Source of the DNA: Campylobacter volucris
GTDB lineage: Bacteria > Campylobacterota > Campylobacteria > Campylobacterales > Campylobacteraceae
Reading direction: 5' to 3'
NCBI RefSeq assembly: GCF_008011665.1
Contig: NZ_VOWJ01000028.1
Span: forward strand, 62,001 to 126,000
DNA length: 64,000 bases
The first letter of the stretch is position 1; every line of letters begins with the position of its first letter. The notes beneath the pieces are model-generated. The model was given only the letters and a program-made list of their open reading frames with translations. It did no database searches and was not told where the DNA came from. The position numbers and the translations under genes were made by a program. Positions 36,235-45,856 of the stretch are shown in pieces.

Positions 36235-36860
36235 TGATAAAGCTTTGTGCTTTTGATTTTGATTCCACTTTAATAGATGCAGAAAGTATTGATATACTAG
36301 CAAAAGCTTATAATGTCGGTGATGCTATAAAGAGTATTACCGATAAAGCTATGAATGGTGAGATTGATTTCTTTGAAAGCTTATTAGAAAGAGTAGCTTT
36401 ACTCAAAGGGATGCCGTTAAATCAAGTACAAAAATGTTTTGAAAATTTACCATTGATGAATGGCGCTATAGAACTTTTTGAATATTTAAAATCACAAAAT
36501 ATAAAAATTATTGTTTTAAGTGGCGGTTTTCATGAGGGGATTAAATTGATGCAAAAAAAACTTCATTTTGATTTGGCATTTGCCAATTTTCTACATCATA
36601 AAGATGGTGTTTTAAGTGGGAAGGTTGGCGGTGAAGTTATGTTTGGCGATTCCAAAGGCAAAATATTACAAAATTTAAAAACAATTTTAAATTTAAATAT
36701 CCAAGAACTAATGTGTGTAGGTGATGGAGCCAATGATATAGCTATGTTTAATGAATGTGGTTTAAAAATAGCATTTTGTGCTAAAGAAATTTTAAAATCA
36801 CATGCGGATTTTTGTATTGATAAAAAAGATTTAACGGAAATAAAAAAGGTTGTAAAATGA
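36234..36860 (+). CDS. serB: Phosphoserine phosphatase
   Basis: SerB removes phosphate from phosphoserine, the last step of serine synthesis. serC, an earlier step, is at 52651 in this window. The 208-residue HAD enzyme has motif I DFDSTLIDAES (D8, D10), motif II VLSGGFHEG, a lysine in FGDSKGKIL, and motif IV VGDGANDIAMF. The ATG overlaps the cheW stop, and the gene overlaps tal by 4 bases. Length is normal. The C. jejuni homologue is in the same place. Confidence 0.95.
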   Translation: MIKLCAFDFDSTLIDAESIDILAKAYNVGDAIKSITDKAMNGEIDFFESLLERVALLKGMPLNQVQKCFENLPLMNGAIELFEYLKSQNIKIIVLSGGFHEGIKLMQKKLHFDLAFANFLHHKDGVLSGKVGGEVMFGDSKGKILQNLKTILNLNIQELMCVGDGANDIAMFNECGLKIAFCAKEILKSHADFCIDKKDLTEIKKVVK

Positions 36861-37828
36861 AAAAATTTTCTCTATGGTGTGATTTTATAGAAAATGAGTT
36901 TTTGGATCATCAATTTATGAATTTAATCACTCAAAATATAATCAATGGTGCTACTTCAAATCCAGCTATTTTTAAAAACGCTATTTTAAATTCTAATATT
37001 TATAAAGAAAAAATTAAAATCTATAATATAAAAGATAAAAAATCTTTATATGAGTGTTTAGCTATTGAGGATATTAAAAAAGCTGCTGATAAACTTTCTT
37101 TAAATTTTTATGAAAATAATGATGGTTTTATTAGCATTGAAATTGATCCAAGATTAAAAGATAACACTAGTTTGTCTTTGGCTGAAGCAAAAAGATTATA
37201 TACTCAAATTTCAAAAGATAATGTAATGATAAAAATTCCTGCCACTGAAGCTTCTTATGAAGTTATGCAAGAATTAATGAAAAATGGTATTAGCGTTAAT
37301 GCTACTTTGATTTTTGACTTTGAACAAACTCAAAAATGTTTTGAAGCTTTAAATTTGGGACTAAAAGAATTTAGAAAAAATAATATTGCAGGCAGAAAAG
37401 AACCACAAGCGGTTATTAGTATTTTTGTAAGTCGTTTTGATAGGCTTTTAAATAATCAAATTATAGATAAAAATTATATGGGTATTTTAACTGCGACAAA
37501 AGCTTATAAATACATCATAAAACAAAATGAAGACAATATTAGAGCCCTATTTGCAAGTACAGGTGTAAAAGGTGATGATTTAGAAAAAGATTATTATATA
37601 AAAGAGTTATTATTTGATAAAGCTATTAATACAGCACCACTAGATGCTATAGATGCTTTTAAAGGTAAAAATTTAATTTTTAAAGAACCTTTAAAGGATG
37701 AATGTATCGAGAAAAAAATATCAGCAAATATTTCACAAGATGAGTTGAAAAAGAGTTGTAAAATTTTATTAAATGATGGTTTGGAGCAATTTTGCATAGC
37801 TTATGAAGAGATTTTAAAATCTTTATAA
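36857..37828 (+). CDS. tal: Transaldolase
   Basis: Transaldolase exchanges three-carbon units in the pentose phosphate pathway and may be important where glycolysis is incomplete. The 323-residue protein has the N-terminal TSNPAIFKNAI, the IEIDPRL segment, the Schiff-base lysine in MIKIPATEA (about residue 125), and ISIFVSRFDRLL. These match the Campylobacter/cyanobacterial transaldolase group, longer than the TalC type. It shares an ATGA overlap with serB. Confidence 0.94.
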   Translation: MKKFSLWCDFIENEFLDHQFMNLITQNIINGATSNPAIFKNAILNSNIYKEKIKIYNIKDKKSLYECLAIEDIKKAADKLSLNFYENNDGFISIEIDPRLKDNTSLSLAEAKRLYTQISKDNVMIKIPATEASYEVMQELMKNGISVNATLIFDFEQTQKCFEALNLGLKEFRKNNIAGRKEPQAVISIFVSRFDRLLNNQIIDKNYMGILTATKAYKYIIKQNEDNIRALFASTGVKGDDLEKDYYIKELLFDKAINTAPLDAIDAFKGKNLIFKEPLKDECIEKKISANISQDELKKSCKILLNDGLEQFCIAYEEILKSL

Positions 37829-37874
37829 AGTTATTTAGTTAAAATACCAGCTTATTTTTTTAGAAAGGAAAAAG

Positions 37875-38411
37875 ATGTTAGAAGGTATCGTTAGAGAGAG
37901 TATCGGTAGAAAAGCTGCCAAAGCTTTAAAAAGAGATGGTTATCTAATCGCAAACATCTATGGAAAAGGATTAGAAAACATACACGCAGCTTTTAAAGTA
38001 AATGATTTTATTAAAGAAGTTCGTAAAAAAACTACTTTAACCTTTGATGTGAAAGTTGCAGATAAAATATTAAATGTTGTTGTGGTTGATTATCAAAAAG
38101 ATCCTGTAACTGCTGAATTAAAACATGTTGATTTAAAAGTAGCCCAAAAAGGTGTGATTTCTAAATATATGGTTCCTGTTAAGATAGTTGGAACTGCTAT
38201 GGGTCTTAAAAATAAAGGTGTTTTAATACAATCTAAAAGAAGATTAAAAGTAAAATGTGCAGTTGAAAATTTACCAAATTATTTTGAGCTTGATGTAACA
38301 AAGCTCGATGTTGGTGATGCGCTGTTAATCCGTGATGTAGTTGTGCCTGAAGGTGTAACTATGGTAGATGCTGATAGAGTTGCTGTAGTTGGCGTAGAAA
38401 AAGCAAGATAA
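37875..38411 (+). CDS. rplY: 50S ribosomal protein L25 (CTC-type)
   Basis: L25 binds 5S rRNA. The 178-residue protein is the long TL5/CTC form: an N-terminal L25 domain (residues 1 to about 90, with [16 protein letters not shown]) and a C-terminal beta domain (about 95-178) ending in [31 protein letters not shown] precedes the ATG, and a 46-base gap after tal holds its likely promoter. It is followed after 1 base by pth, a common pairing. Confidence 0.97.
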   Translation: MLEGIVRESIGRKAAKALKRDGYLIANIYGKGLENIHAAFKVNDFIKEVRKKTTLTFDVKVADKILNVVVVDYQKDPVTAELKHVDLKVAQKGVISKYMVPVKIVGTAMGLKNKGVLIQSKRRLKVKCAVENLPNYFELDVTKLDVGDALLIRDVVVPEGVTMVDADRVAVVGVEKAR

Positions 38412-38412
38412 A

Positions 38413-38955
38413 ATGACCTTAGTCGTAGGACTTGGTAATATAGGAGAACAATACGAAGAAACTAGGCATAATGTTGGTTTTATGCTTATTGATTTGCTCA
38501 TAAAAGATTTAGAAACTACTAAAATTTCTAATGTTAAATTTAAAGGAGAGCTTTTTAAAAGCTCTTCTACTCTTTTTTTAAAACCTTCCACTTATATGAA
38601 TCTTTCTGGAGAAAGTGTAAGAGCTGTTAAAGATTTTTATAAATGCCAAAGAATTATTATTATCCATGATGATATTGATTTAAATTTAGGAGCATTGAAA
38701 TTTAAAAAAGGTGGATCAAGTGGAGGTCATAATGGGCTTAAGAGTATTGATCGATTATGTTCTAATGATTATGAAAGAATTCGTATTGGTGTTGGAAAAA
38801 ATACAGATGTTGCTTCTCATGTTTTAGGCAAATTTAAAGCTGATGAAAAAGAAAGTTTAGATAAAGTTTTAAAGCATTCTAAAAAAGCTTTATTTGAGCT
38901 TTTAGAGTCTAATATAGAGCAAATTGCTTCAAAATATTCTTTAAAAGTTAAATGA
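38413..38955 (+). CDS. pth: Peptidyl-tRNA hydrolase
   Basis: Pth releases peptides from stray peptidyl-tRNA. The 180-residue protein has the signature [20 protein letters not shown] with the catalytic histidine near residue 20, [45 protein letters not shown], and RIRIGVG. These are all diagnostic. Length is normal. It sits 1 base after rplY and overlaps the next permease gene by 4 bases. Confidence 0.97.
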   Translation: MTLVVGLGNIGEQYEETRHNVGFMLIDLLIKDLETTKISNVKFKGELFKSSSTLFLKPSTYMNLSGESVRAVKDFYKCQRIIIIHDDIDLNLGALKFKKGGSSGGHNGLKSIDRLCSNDYERIRIGVGKNTDVASHVLGKFKADEKESLDKVLKHSKKALFELLESNIEQIASKYSLKVK

Positions 38956-40016
38956 TGAATATTTTTTTTCGCTACATTTCATCTTTGTATTTAAAATCTT
39001 TTTTTATATTATTTTTTTCTTTAACATTTTTTTTTGTAGCGATTGATTTTTTGGTAAATTTTAATAAAATTCCAAAAAGTGCTAATTTAGAATTACTTTA
39101 TATCTTTTTTTTAACTTGTTCAGCTATTTCTTATATTTTGCCTCTTGCTATAATTTTTGCATTGATTTTATGTATTTTTAATATGATAAGATCTAATGAA
39201 TTTGTTAGTTTGTATGCTTTAGGTTTAAGTAAAAATCAAGTGATTTTTTATCCATTTATATGGGCTTTGTTTTTTTGTTTTGTTTATATTGGATTAAATT
39301 TCACTCATTTTGCTTATGCAAATGAATATAAAAGCAATATAGTTAAAAGAGGTGTTGTGTCTAAAGAAGGCGGTGATGTTTTAATCAAATATAATGAAAA
39401 ATTTATTTATATAGAAAAAACAAGTGCTAATTCTTTATACAATGTAAAAATTTTTGATATTAATAATTTAAATATTAAGCAACTCTTACAAGCAAAAAAT
39501 GCACATTTTGAAGGAAAATTTTGGAATTTAAATGAAGTTAAGTCCATAACTATTCCAGAGCAATTAATAGTTTCTAAAGAAGGTTTAAAGATAGAAGATT
39601 TTCAAAGCATTCAAGGGCTACAAGATTTTTCCCCTAAAATTTTAGAGCGTATTTCTTTAGTAGAAAGCGATCCTTCTTATTCCATTAGTGATGCTTTAGA
39701 TAGTATTTTGATATTTTCTAAACAAAATATTTCTACTAATGCTCTTAGAACTAGCTTGTATTCTTTGATTTTGATTCCATTTTTTGCTCCTTTTTTGATG
39801 TTAATTATTTATTATTATTTTCCAATTACTGCAAGGTTTTTTAATCTTGCTTTTTTAGCTTTTGTATTTTTTATATTTGTGCTTGGAATTTGGGGGATGT
39901 TATTTTTGCTTGCTAGATTAAGCGAAAATGAGATTTTACCTCCAGAGCTCGGTATAATGTTGCCAATATTTATTTTAATAATGATAGGTGGTTTTTATTA
40001 TTTTAAAAATAGATAA
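38952..40016 (+). CDS. LptF/LptG-family LPS export permease
   Basis: This 354-residue inner-membrane protein has the YjgP/YjgQ architecture: two N-terminal membrane helices with a conserved [32 protein letters not shown] segment, a periplasmic domain of about 160 residues, and a C-terminal group of helices. LptF and LptG, with LptB, form the ABC engine that extracts lipopolysaccharide from the inner membrane. The sequence does not decide between LptF and LptG. It overlaps pth by 4 bases, as in C. jejuni. Confidence 0.88.
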   Translation: MMNIFFRYISSLYLKSFFILFFSLTFFFVAIDFLVNFNKIPKSANLELLYIFFLTCSAISYILPLAIIFALILCIFNMIRSNEFVSLYALGLSKNQVIFYPFIWALFFCFVYIGLNFTHFAYANEYKSNIVKRGVVSKEGGDVLIKYNEKFIYIEKTSANSLYNVKIFDINNLNIKQLLQAKNAHFEGKFWNLNEVKSITIPEQLIVSKEGLKIEDFQSIQGLQDFSPKILERISLVESDPSYSISDALDSILIFSKQNISTNALRTSLYSLILIPFFAPFLMLIIYYYFPITARFFNLAFLAFVFFIFVLGIWGMLFLLARLSENEILPPELGIMLPIFILIMIGGFYYFKNR

Positions 40017-40033
40017 ATATAAAAAGGTTGTTT

Positions 40034-41242
40034 ATGGATTATTATGAATTAGCAAAGCAGTATAAAACTCCATTTTATCTTTACGATTTTGACAAAATTA
40101 AAAGTCGTTTTTATGTGCTCAAAGATGCTTTTAAAGCTAGAAAATCTCAAATTTTTTACGCAGTAAAAGCAAATTCTAATTTAAGTGTTTTGAAATTTTT
40201 AGCTTCTTTAGATAGTGGGTTTGATTGTGTAAGTGCTGGAGAAATTTATAGAGCTTTAAAAGCGGGAGCTAAAAAATATAAGATTATTTTTAGCGGAGTA
40301 GGTAAAAATGCTGATGAACTTGAGTACGCACTAAAGGAAAATATACTTTATATTAATCTTGAAAGTGAAGCTGAAATGCTTTTACTAGAACAAATTGCAA
40401 GTAAAATTCAAAAAATTGCAAGGGTTAGTATAAGAGTAAATCCAAATGTAGATGCAAAAACTCATCCTTATATTTCTACAGGTTTGCATGAAAATAAATT
40501 TGGTGTTGATATAGAAAATGCTAAAAAAATGTATATTTATGCTAAAAATTCCAAATTTTTAGAACCTGTTGGAGTGCATTTTCATATAGGCTCACAAATC
40601 CTTGATATTAGTAGTATCCACGAGGCTTCCAATATTGTAGCAAAATTAGTTAAAGAGCTTTTAGCGCTGAAAATAAATCTTAAATTTTTTGATATAGGTG
40701 GTGGTCTTGGGGTTTGTTATAAAGACGAACAAGAGCCAAATTTATATGATTATGCACAAGGAATTTTAGCTAGTTTGCAAGGTCTTGATATGTGTATTTG
40801 TATGGAGCCTGGAAGATTTTTGGTTGCAAATGCAGGAGAATTCGTAACAAAGGTTTTATATGAAAAATTTAATAGCTCAAAGCGTTTTGTAGTGGTAGAT
40901 GGTGCGATGAATGATTTATTGCGTCCAAGCTTATATGAAGCTTATCATGAGATAAAACTTTTAACTCAAAGTCATGAAAATGAAAGTTTTTGTGATATAG
41001 TGGGTGGAATTTGTGAAAGTGGAGATTTTTTAGCAAAAAATAGAAAATTACCAAGTACAAAGTCTGGAGATTTGATAATAGTAAAAAGTGCAGGTGCTTA
41101 TGGTTTTAGCATGAGTAGTAATTATAATACTAGAAATAAAGTTTGCGAATTAGCTTATGAAAATGGTAAAGTTAGGATAATCAGAAAAAGAGAAAGTTAT
41201 GAAGATCAAATTGCCTTGGAGCTTGAATTTTTAAAGGATTAA
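40034..41242 (+). CDS. lysA: Diaminopimelate decarboxylase
   Basis: LysA makes lysine from meso-diaminopimelate. The 402-residue PLP enzyme has the cofactor lysine in FYAVKANSNLSVL (about residue 43), HFHIGSQI, the FDIGGGLGVCY motif, MEPGRFLVANAG and CESGDFLAK. The start is ATG 40034, with AAAAGG upstream. A TTG six bases earlier is less likely. Length is normal for the family. It precedes a HAD gene by 1 base in a run of amino acid genes. Confidence 0.96.
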   Translation: MDYYELAKQYKTPFYLYDFDKIKSRFYVLKDAFKARKSQIFYAVKANSNLSVLKFLASLDSGFDCVSAGEIYRALKAGAKKYKIIFSGVGKNADELEYALKENILYINLESEAEMLLLEQIASKIQKIARVSIRVNPNVDAKTHPYISTGLHENKFGVDIENAKKMYIYAKNSKFLEPVGVHFHIGSQILDISSIHEASNIVAKLVKELLALKINLKFFDIGGGLGVCYKDEQEPNLYDYAQGILASLQGLDMCICMEPGRFLVANAGEFVTKVLYEKFNSSKRFVVVDGAMNDLLRPSLYEAYHEIKLLTQSHENESFCDIVGGICESGDFLAKNRKLPSTKSGDLIIVKSAGAYGFSMSSNYNTRNKVCELAYENGKVRIIRKRESYEDQIALELEFLKD

Positions 41243-41243
41243 A

Positions 41244-42005
41244 ATGCTTTTTTTAGATGTTCAAGGAACTTTAGTATCAGATACTGATAAAAGTCCTATC
41301 CAAGGATCTTTAGATTTAATCAAATTCTTAAATGATAATAATATTGCCTATGTTATCATTACCAATAATACTAAAAAAATTCATTTTTTAAATGATTTAC
41401 AAAATTTAGGCTTTGAGATTAAAAAAGATTGCTATATTGATCCTTTTTGTGTTTTAAAAGATTATTTAAAACCATGTAAAATCGCAGCTTTTGGAGCAAA
41501 GGAATTTTTACAAAGTTTGGAAGAATTAGGCTATGAGCTTGATTTTAATGATCCACAAGCTTTTTTGGTGGCAAGTTATGATGATTTTAAATTTCAAGAT
41601 TTTGCTAAAATGATTGAATATATAAAAAATGGTATCAAAGCTATTGCTATGCATGAAGGTAGTATTTATAAAAAAAATAATCATCTTTACCCAGGTGTTG
41701 GTAGTATCATGGCTATGTTAAAAAATAGTTATGAATTTGATTATGCTGTCATAGGAAAACCCAGTAAGGCTTTTTACTATAGTGCTTTAAAATTATTAAA
41801 AATGCAAAAGCTTGATGTGGAATTTAAAGATGTATTGATAATTAGCGATGATTACAAAGGAGATTTGCTTGGAGCTTATGAACTAGGTATGCAAACAGCA
41901 TTAGTTTTAAGCGGTAAAATTTCAAATACAAAAGGTATAGATACTTCTAAATTAAATTTTGTATATGATAGCATTAAAGATTATTATATATCGAGGTTTA
42001 AATGA
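41244..42005 (+). CDS. HAD-family hydrolase, NagD-like, with altered motif I
   Basis: This 253-residue protein has the NagD-type HAD layout: motif I FLDVQGTLVSD, motif II VIITNNTKK near residue 37, a cap domain, and motif IV ISDDYKGDLLGAYELG near 205, with IGKPSKAFYYSAL supplying the lysine. Motif I normally reads D-x-D-x-T. The second aspartate, the usual acid/base for phosphatases, is glutamine here. It may have little phosphatase activity or use another acid. It is embedded between lysA and pheA, where C. jejuni has a homologue, so loss of function seems unlikely. The substrate is unknown. Confidence 0.85.
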   Translation: MLFLDVQGTLVSDTDKSPIQGSLDLIKFLNDNNIAYVIITNNTKKIHFLNDLQNLGFEIKKDCYIDPFCVLKDYLKPCKIAAFGAKEFLQSLEELGYELDFNDPQAFLVASYDDFKFQDFAKMIEYIKNGIKAIAMHEGSIYKKNNHLYPGVGSIMAMLKNSYEFDYAVIGKPSKAFYYSALKLLKMQKLDVEFKDVLIISDDYKGDLLGAYELGMQTALVLSGKISNTKGIDTSKLNFVYDSIKDYYISRFK

Positions 42006-43075
42006 AAGAGATAGAAACATTACGCTTAAAAGTTGATAATATAGATGATAAAATTTTAAATTTGCTTAATGAAAGAATGCTTTATGTAAAAAATATAGGG
42101 GAAATTAAGCAAAATATAGGTGGACATATTTATAGACCTGAGCGAGAAAGAGCGATTATAAATCGATTGAAAAATAATAATCATGGTTTATTAGATCAAA
42201 ATGCAATTGAAGCAATTTATCAAGAAATTTTTGCTGTTTCAAGAAATTTAGAAATGCCTCAAAGCATTGCATATTTAGGGCCAGAAGGGAGTTATACTCA
42301 TCAAGCTGCTAGAAGTCGTTTTGGAGCGATGAGTCGTTATAATGCTTTAGCAACCATTGAAGATGTTTTTAAAGAACTTTCTCATAAAGAAGCAAAGTAT
42401 GGAGTTGTCCCTATAGAAAATAATACAGCAGGTGCAGTTGGGGTCACGCTTGATTGTTTAGGTAAATATGAAGAGGTGAAAATTTTTGCTGAACTTTATA
42501 TGGATATACATCATTCTTTTATAAGTATGAGTGAAAATTTAAAAGAAATTAAAAGGATTTACTCTCATCCGCAAGGCTACAACCAATGTAAAAATTTTTT
42601 GGAAAGTCATGATTTAAATGAGGTGGAATTTATCGCAAGTAAATCAACAGCTAATGCTGCCTATTTAGCTTCGCAAGATACACAATCAGCTGCAATTTGT
42701 TCAAAAATAGCAGCTAAGCTTTATAATGTTCCAGTTTTATTTGAAAGGATTGAAGATAATTTAGCAAATCGCACAAGATTTTTAATACTTAGCGATATAA
42801 CACTTCCTAAAATGACTAATTGCAAAACTTCTATTTTAGCTCATACTGCGCATAAGCCAGGAGGACTTAGTGATTTACTTTATGAATTTAAAAAAGAAGG
42901 GATTAATCTTACAAAATTAGAATCTCGTCCTATCAAAACAAGAGAATTTATCCATAGTTTTTATATAGACTTTGAAGGACATATTGATGATGAAAATGTT
43001 CAAAGAGTAATCAAAAAGGCTGATTATATCCAATGGTTGGGTTCATATTTATCAGGGGAAGATAGTGGAATTTAA
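42002..43075 (+). CDS. pheA: Bifunctional chorismate mutase / prephenate dehydratase
   Basis: PheA makes phenylpyruvate from chorismate for phenylalanine. The 357-residue protein has the helical chorismate mutase domain (about 1-90, LRLKVDNIDDKILNLLNERM with Arg/Lys active-site residues) and the prephenate dehydratase domain (about 93-275, IAYLGPEGSYTHQAA, VPIENNTAGAVG, and the active-site N-R-T-R-F). An ACT regulatory domain follows (about 285-355, with HKPGGLSDLL and ESRPIKTREF). The ACT domain implies feedback by phenylalanine. It overlaps HAD by 4 and hisC by 11 bases. Confidence 0.96.
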   Translation: MKEIETLRLKVDNIDDKILNLLNERMLYVKNIGEIKQNIGGHIYRPERERAIINRLKNNNHGLLDQNAIEAIYQEIFAVSRNLEMPQSIAYLGPEGSYTHQAARSRFGAMSRYNALATIEDVFKELSHKEAKYGVVPIENNTAGAVGVTLDCLGKYEEVKIFAELYMDIHHSFISMSENLKEIKRIYSHPQGYNQCKNFLESHDLNEVEFIASKSTANAAYLASQDTQSAAICSKIAAKLYNVPVLFERIEDNLANRTRFLILSDITLPKMTNCKTSILAHTAHKPGGLSDLLYEFKKEGINLTKLESRPIKTREFIHSFYIDFEGHIDDENVQRVIKKADYIQWLGSYLSGEDSGI

Positions 43076-44156
43076 TCCTTTTTTAAAAAATATTAAAACT
43101 TATGAGAGTGGAAAAGATATAGAGTTAATTGCAAAAGAATTTGGCCTAAAAGAAGTTATTAAATTAGCAAGCAATGAAAATCCTTATGGAGTAAGTCTAA
43201 AAGCTAAAGAAGCAATCATAAACAATGCTCATTTAGCATATCTTTATCCTGATGATACTATGAGTGAGTTAAAACAAGCTTTAGCAGATAAATTCAAGGT
43301 TCAAAAAGAAAATATCATTATAGGTAGTGGTAGTGATCAAATCATAGAATATGCCATCCATGCTAAACTTGATCATAATAAAGCTTATTTGCAATGTGGT
43401 GTTAGTTTTGCAATGTATGAAATATATGCAAAGCAACTAGGTGTAAAAGTTTATAAAACTCAAAGTCTTACTCATAATATAGATGAACTATATGAGCTTT
43501 ATCAAAAATACAAAAATGATATCAAAGTGATTTTTTTATGCTTACCTAATAATCCTTTAGGAGAATGTTTAGATAAAACACAAGTGTTTGAATTTATAGA
43601 AAAAATTGATGAGGATTGTTTAGTTGTAATCGATGGAGCATATAATGAATTTGCAAGTTTTAAGGATAAAAATAAACATATTAATCCGCAAGAGCTTATT
43701 AATAAATTTACTAATGTTGTTTATTTAGGAACCTTTTCAAAGCTTTATGGTTTAGGTGGTATGAGAATTGGCTATGGTATAGCTTGTAAAGAAATCATTG
43801 ATACTTTTTATAAATTAAGAGCACCTTTTAATGTCACTAATTTAAGTCTTAAAGCCGCATACGCTGCTTTAGATGATAAAGAATTTATTTTTAAAACTTT
43901 AAAAAATAATTTTTTACAAATGAAATTATTCGAAGATTTTGCTAAAAAAAATAAAATTTCATATATAGAAAGTTATACAAATTTTATTACATATTTTTTT
44001 GATGAAAAAAATAGTACAGATTTATCTGAAAAATTGCTTAAAAAAGGTATAATAATAAGAAATTTACAAAGTTATGGTTTAAATGCTGTGCGTATAAGTA
44101 TAGGTACAGAATACGAAAATTCAAGATTTTTTGAAGAGTTTTCTAAATTTTTTTAA
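43065..44156 (+). CDS. hisC: Histidinol-phosphate aminotransferase
   Basis: HisC transfers an amino group in histidine synthesis and in many bacteria also acts on aromatic keto acids, which fits its overlap with pheA. The 363-residue PLP enzyme has LASNENPYG near residue 35, SGSDQIIEYAI, LPNNPLGECLD, DGAYNEF, and the PLP lysine in TFSKLYGLGGMRIGYG (about residue 224). The start is GTG 43065 inside pheA, with GGGGAAGA upstream. Length is normal. Confidence 0.95.
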   Translation: MEFNPFLKNIKTYESGKDIELIAKEFGLKEVIKLASNENPYGVSLKAKEAIINNAHLAYLYPDDTMSELKQALADKFKVQKENIIIGSGSDQIIEYAIHAKLDHNKAYLQCGVSFAMYEIYAKQLGVKVYKTQSLTHNIDELYELYQKYKNDIKVIFLCLPNNPLGECLDKTQVFEFIEKIDEDCLVVIDGAYNEFASFKDKNKHINPQELINKFTNVVYLGTFSKLYGLGGMRIGYGIACKEIIDTFYKLRAPFNVTNLSLKAAYAALDDKEFIFKTLKNNFLQMKLFEDFAKKNKISYIESYTNFITYFFDEKNSTDLSEKLLKKGIIIRNLQSYGLNAVRISIGTEYENSRFFEEFSKFF

Positions 44157-44170
44157 TTTATAGGGATTAA

Positions 44171-45856
44171 ATGGATTATAAAACTATGCTGCACCAAGTC
44201 GGTCAGCTTTATCAAAATTTAAGTCTAAGACAACGCATTATTATTGCTGCATCTATTGTAGTTGTAGTTGGATTTTTAGTTTTTTTAACTCTATTTAGAA
44301 GTGGTTCAAGTGTAGCTAATGATGCTGGATATTCAGTATTGTTTGAAAATGCAAATACTAGTGATTCAGCGATGATTGTAGCCCAGCTTGAGAAAAATGG
44401 CGTTCCATATATTTTGCGTAATGAAGGAACTATTTTGGTTCCAAATGACCAAGTTTATAAACAGCGTTTAGCAGTAGCTTCAGCTGGGCTATTGCCAAAA
44501 GATAATAAAGTGGGTTTTGAACTTTTTGACAAGCAAGAATTTGGTGCAACAGAAGCAGAGCAAAAAGTAAAATATCAAAGAGCTTTAGAAGGTGAGCTTG
44601 CTAGGACTATAGAAAGTTTAGAGCCTATTCATAGTGCAACCGTGCATATTGCTTTTGCAAAAGATACACTTTTCACTCAACAACAAGTTCCACCAACGGC
44701 TTCAGTTACCTTGACTGTAAAAGATGGTTTAAAGCTTAATAAAAAGCAAATTATGGGAATTAAAAATTTAATTTCTTCTTCAGTTACAAAGCTTACTCCT
44801 GAAAATGTAAAAATTACAGACCAAAAAGGCATTCCACTTGATGATGAAGAGGGGTTTGCAGATGATTTGATTGCGGCTCAGATTAAATATAAAAGAGATC
44901 AAGAATATGAGTTAGAGCAAAAAATTATAGCAGCTATTGCTCCTTTTGCAGGTGGTTATGATAGGGTTGTTGCTAAGGTAAGTATTGATTATGATTTTTC
45001 TAAGGAACAATCACAAAGTGAAGTTTTTGATCCAAATACAGTTATACGCGGTGAGCAAACTTTAGAAGAACACAGAGAAGGTTTTAAAGAAAAAGAAATT
45101 CAAGGTGTGCCAGGAGCTGTTTCAAATATAGGTCCAGTAGAAGGTTTAGATAATAATGGTGCACGCGAGGTTTATAGTAAAAAACAAACTACAACAAATA
45201 ATGAGATTTCAAAAAAAGTTACTAATACCACCAAACAATTTGCAACCATTAAAAGAATTTCAGCTGCAGTTGTGGTAGATGGTAAATACAAGGTTATTAC
45301 TGATGATCAAGGTAATATTACTAATGAGTATGTTCCTTTAAGTGAAAGAGAAATTCAAGCGATTGAAAATTTAACTAAAGGCGCTATAGGGTTTAATCTT
45401 GCAAGGGGTGATGCGGTTGAGGTAGATAATTTAGAATTTCACAAAACTGCTAAGGTTGAAGATAAAGTTCAAACATTTTATAATAGATTTGTTGAGCCAT
45501 TTATTCCACCTGTTAAGTATGTTTTTGCAGCGATTTTACTTTTCATTTTTTACAAAAAAGTTATCGTGCCATTTTCACAAAAAATGCTTGCAGATATCAA
45601 ACTTGAAGAAGAAATGGAAGGCAAAGATGGCCAAGTTATCGATGATGCTGAAGATGCTATTGAAAAATTCAATGCTGCGCGTAAAAAAGTCGAAGAACAG
45701 CTTGGTTTTGGTGATAGTTTTGATGAGGATGCATTGCAATATGATGTATTGCTTGAAAAACTAAGAGGGGTTGCAAATGAAAAAAGCGAAGAGGTTGCTT
45801 TGCTTTTGCAAAAACTCGTTGAAAATGATGCAGAATTTGGTGAGAAGGATATCTAA
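44171..45856 (+). CDS. fliF: Flagellar MS-ring protein FliF
   Basis: FliF builds the membrane and supramembrane ring that anchors the flagellar motor. The 561-residue protein has an N-terminal membrane helix (about 23-42), two ring-building domains (YSVLFENANTSDSAMIVAQLEKNGVPY, GFELFDKQEFGATEAEQKVKYQRALEGELARTI) and a linker. A second membrane helix follows (about 445-465, VKYVFAAILLFIFYKK). The cytoplasmic tail (about 470-561) ends in acidic residues and binds FliG. It opens the fliF-fliG-fliH run, and its stop overlaps fliG by one base. Confidence 0.96.
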   Translation: MDYKTMLHQVGQLYQNLSLRQRIIIAASIVVVVGFLVFLTLFRSGSSVANDAGYSVLFENANTSDSAMIVAQLEKNGVPYILRNEGTILVPNDQVYKQRLAVASAGLLPKDNKVGFELFDKQEFGATEAEQKVKYQRALEGELARTIESLEPIHSATVHIAFAKDTLFTQQQVPPTASVTLTVKDGLKLNKKQIMGIKNLISSSVTKLTPENVKITDQKGIPLDDEEGFADDLIAAQIKYKRDQEYELEQKIIAAIAPFAGGYDRVVAKVSIDYDFSKEQSQSEVFDPNTVIRGEQTLEEHREGFKEKEIQGVPGAVSNIGPVEGLDNNGAREVYSKKQTTTNNEISKKVTNTTKQFATIKRISAAVVVDGKYKVITDDQGNITNEYVPLSEREIQAIENLTKGAIGFNLARGDAVEVDNLEFHKTAKVEDKVQTFYNRFVEPFIPPVKYVFAAILLFIFYKKVIVPFSQKMLADIKLEEEMEGKDGQVIDDAEDAIEKFNAARKKVEEQLGFGDSFDEDALQYDVLLEKLRGVANEKSEEVALLLQKLVENDAEFGEKDI

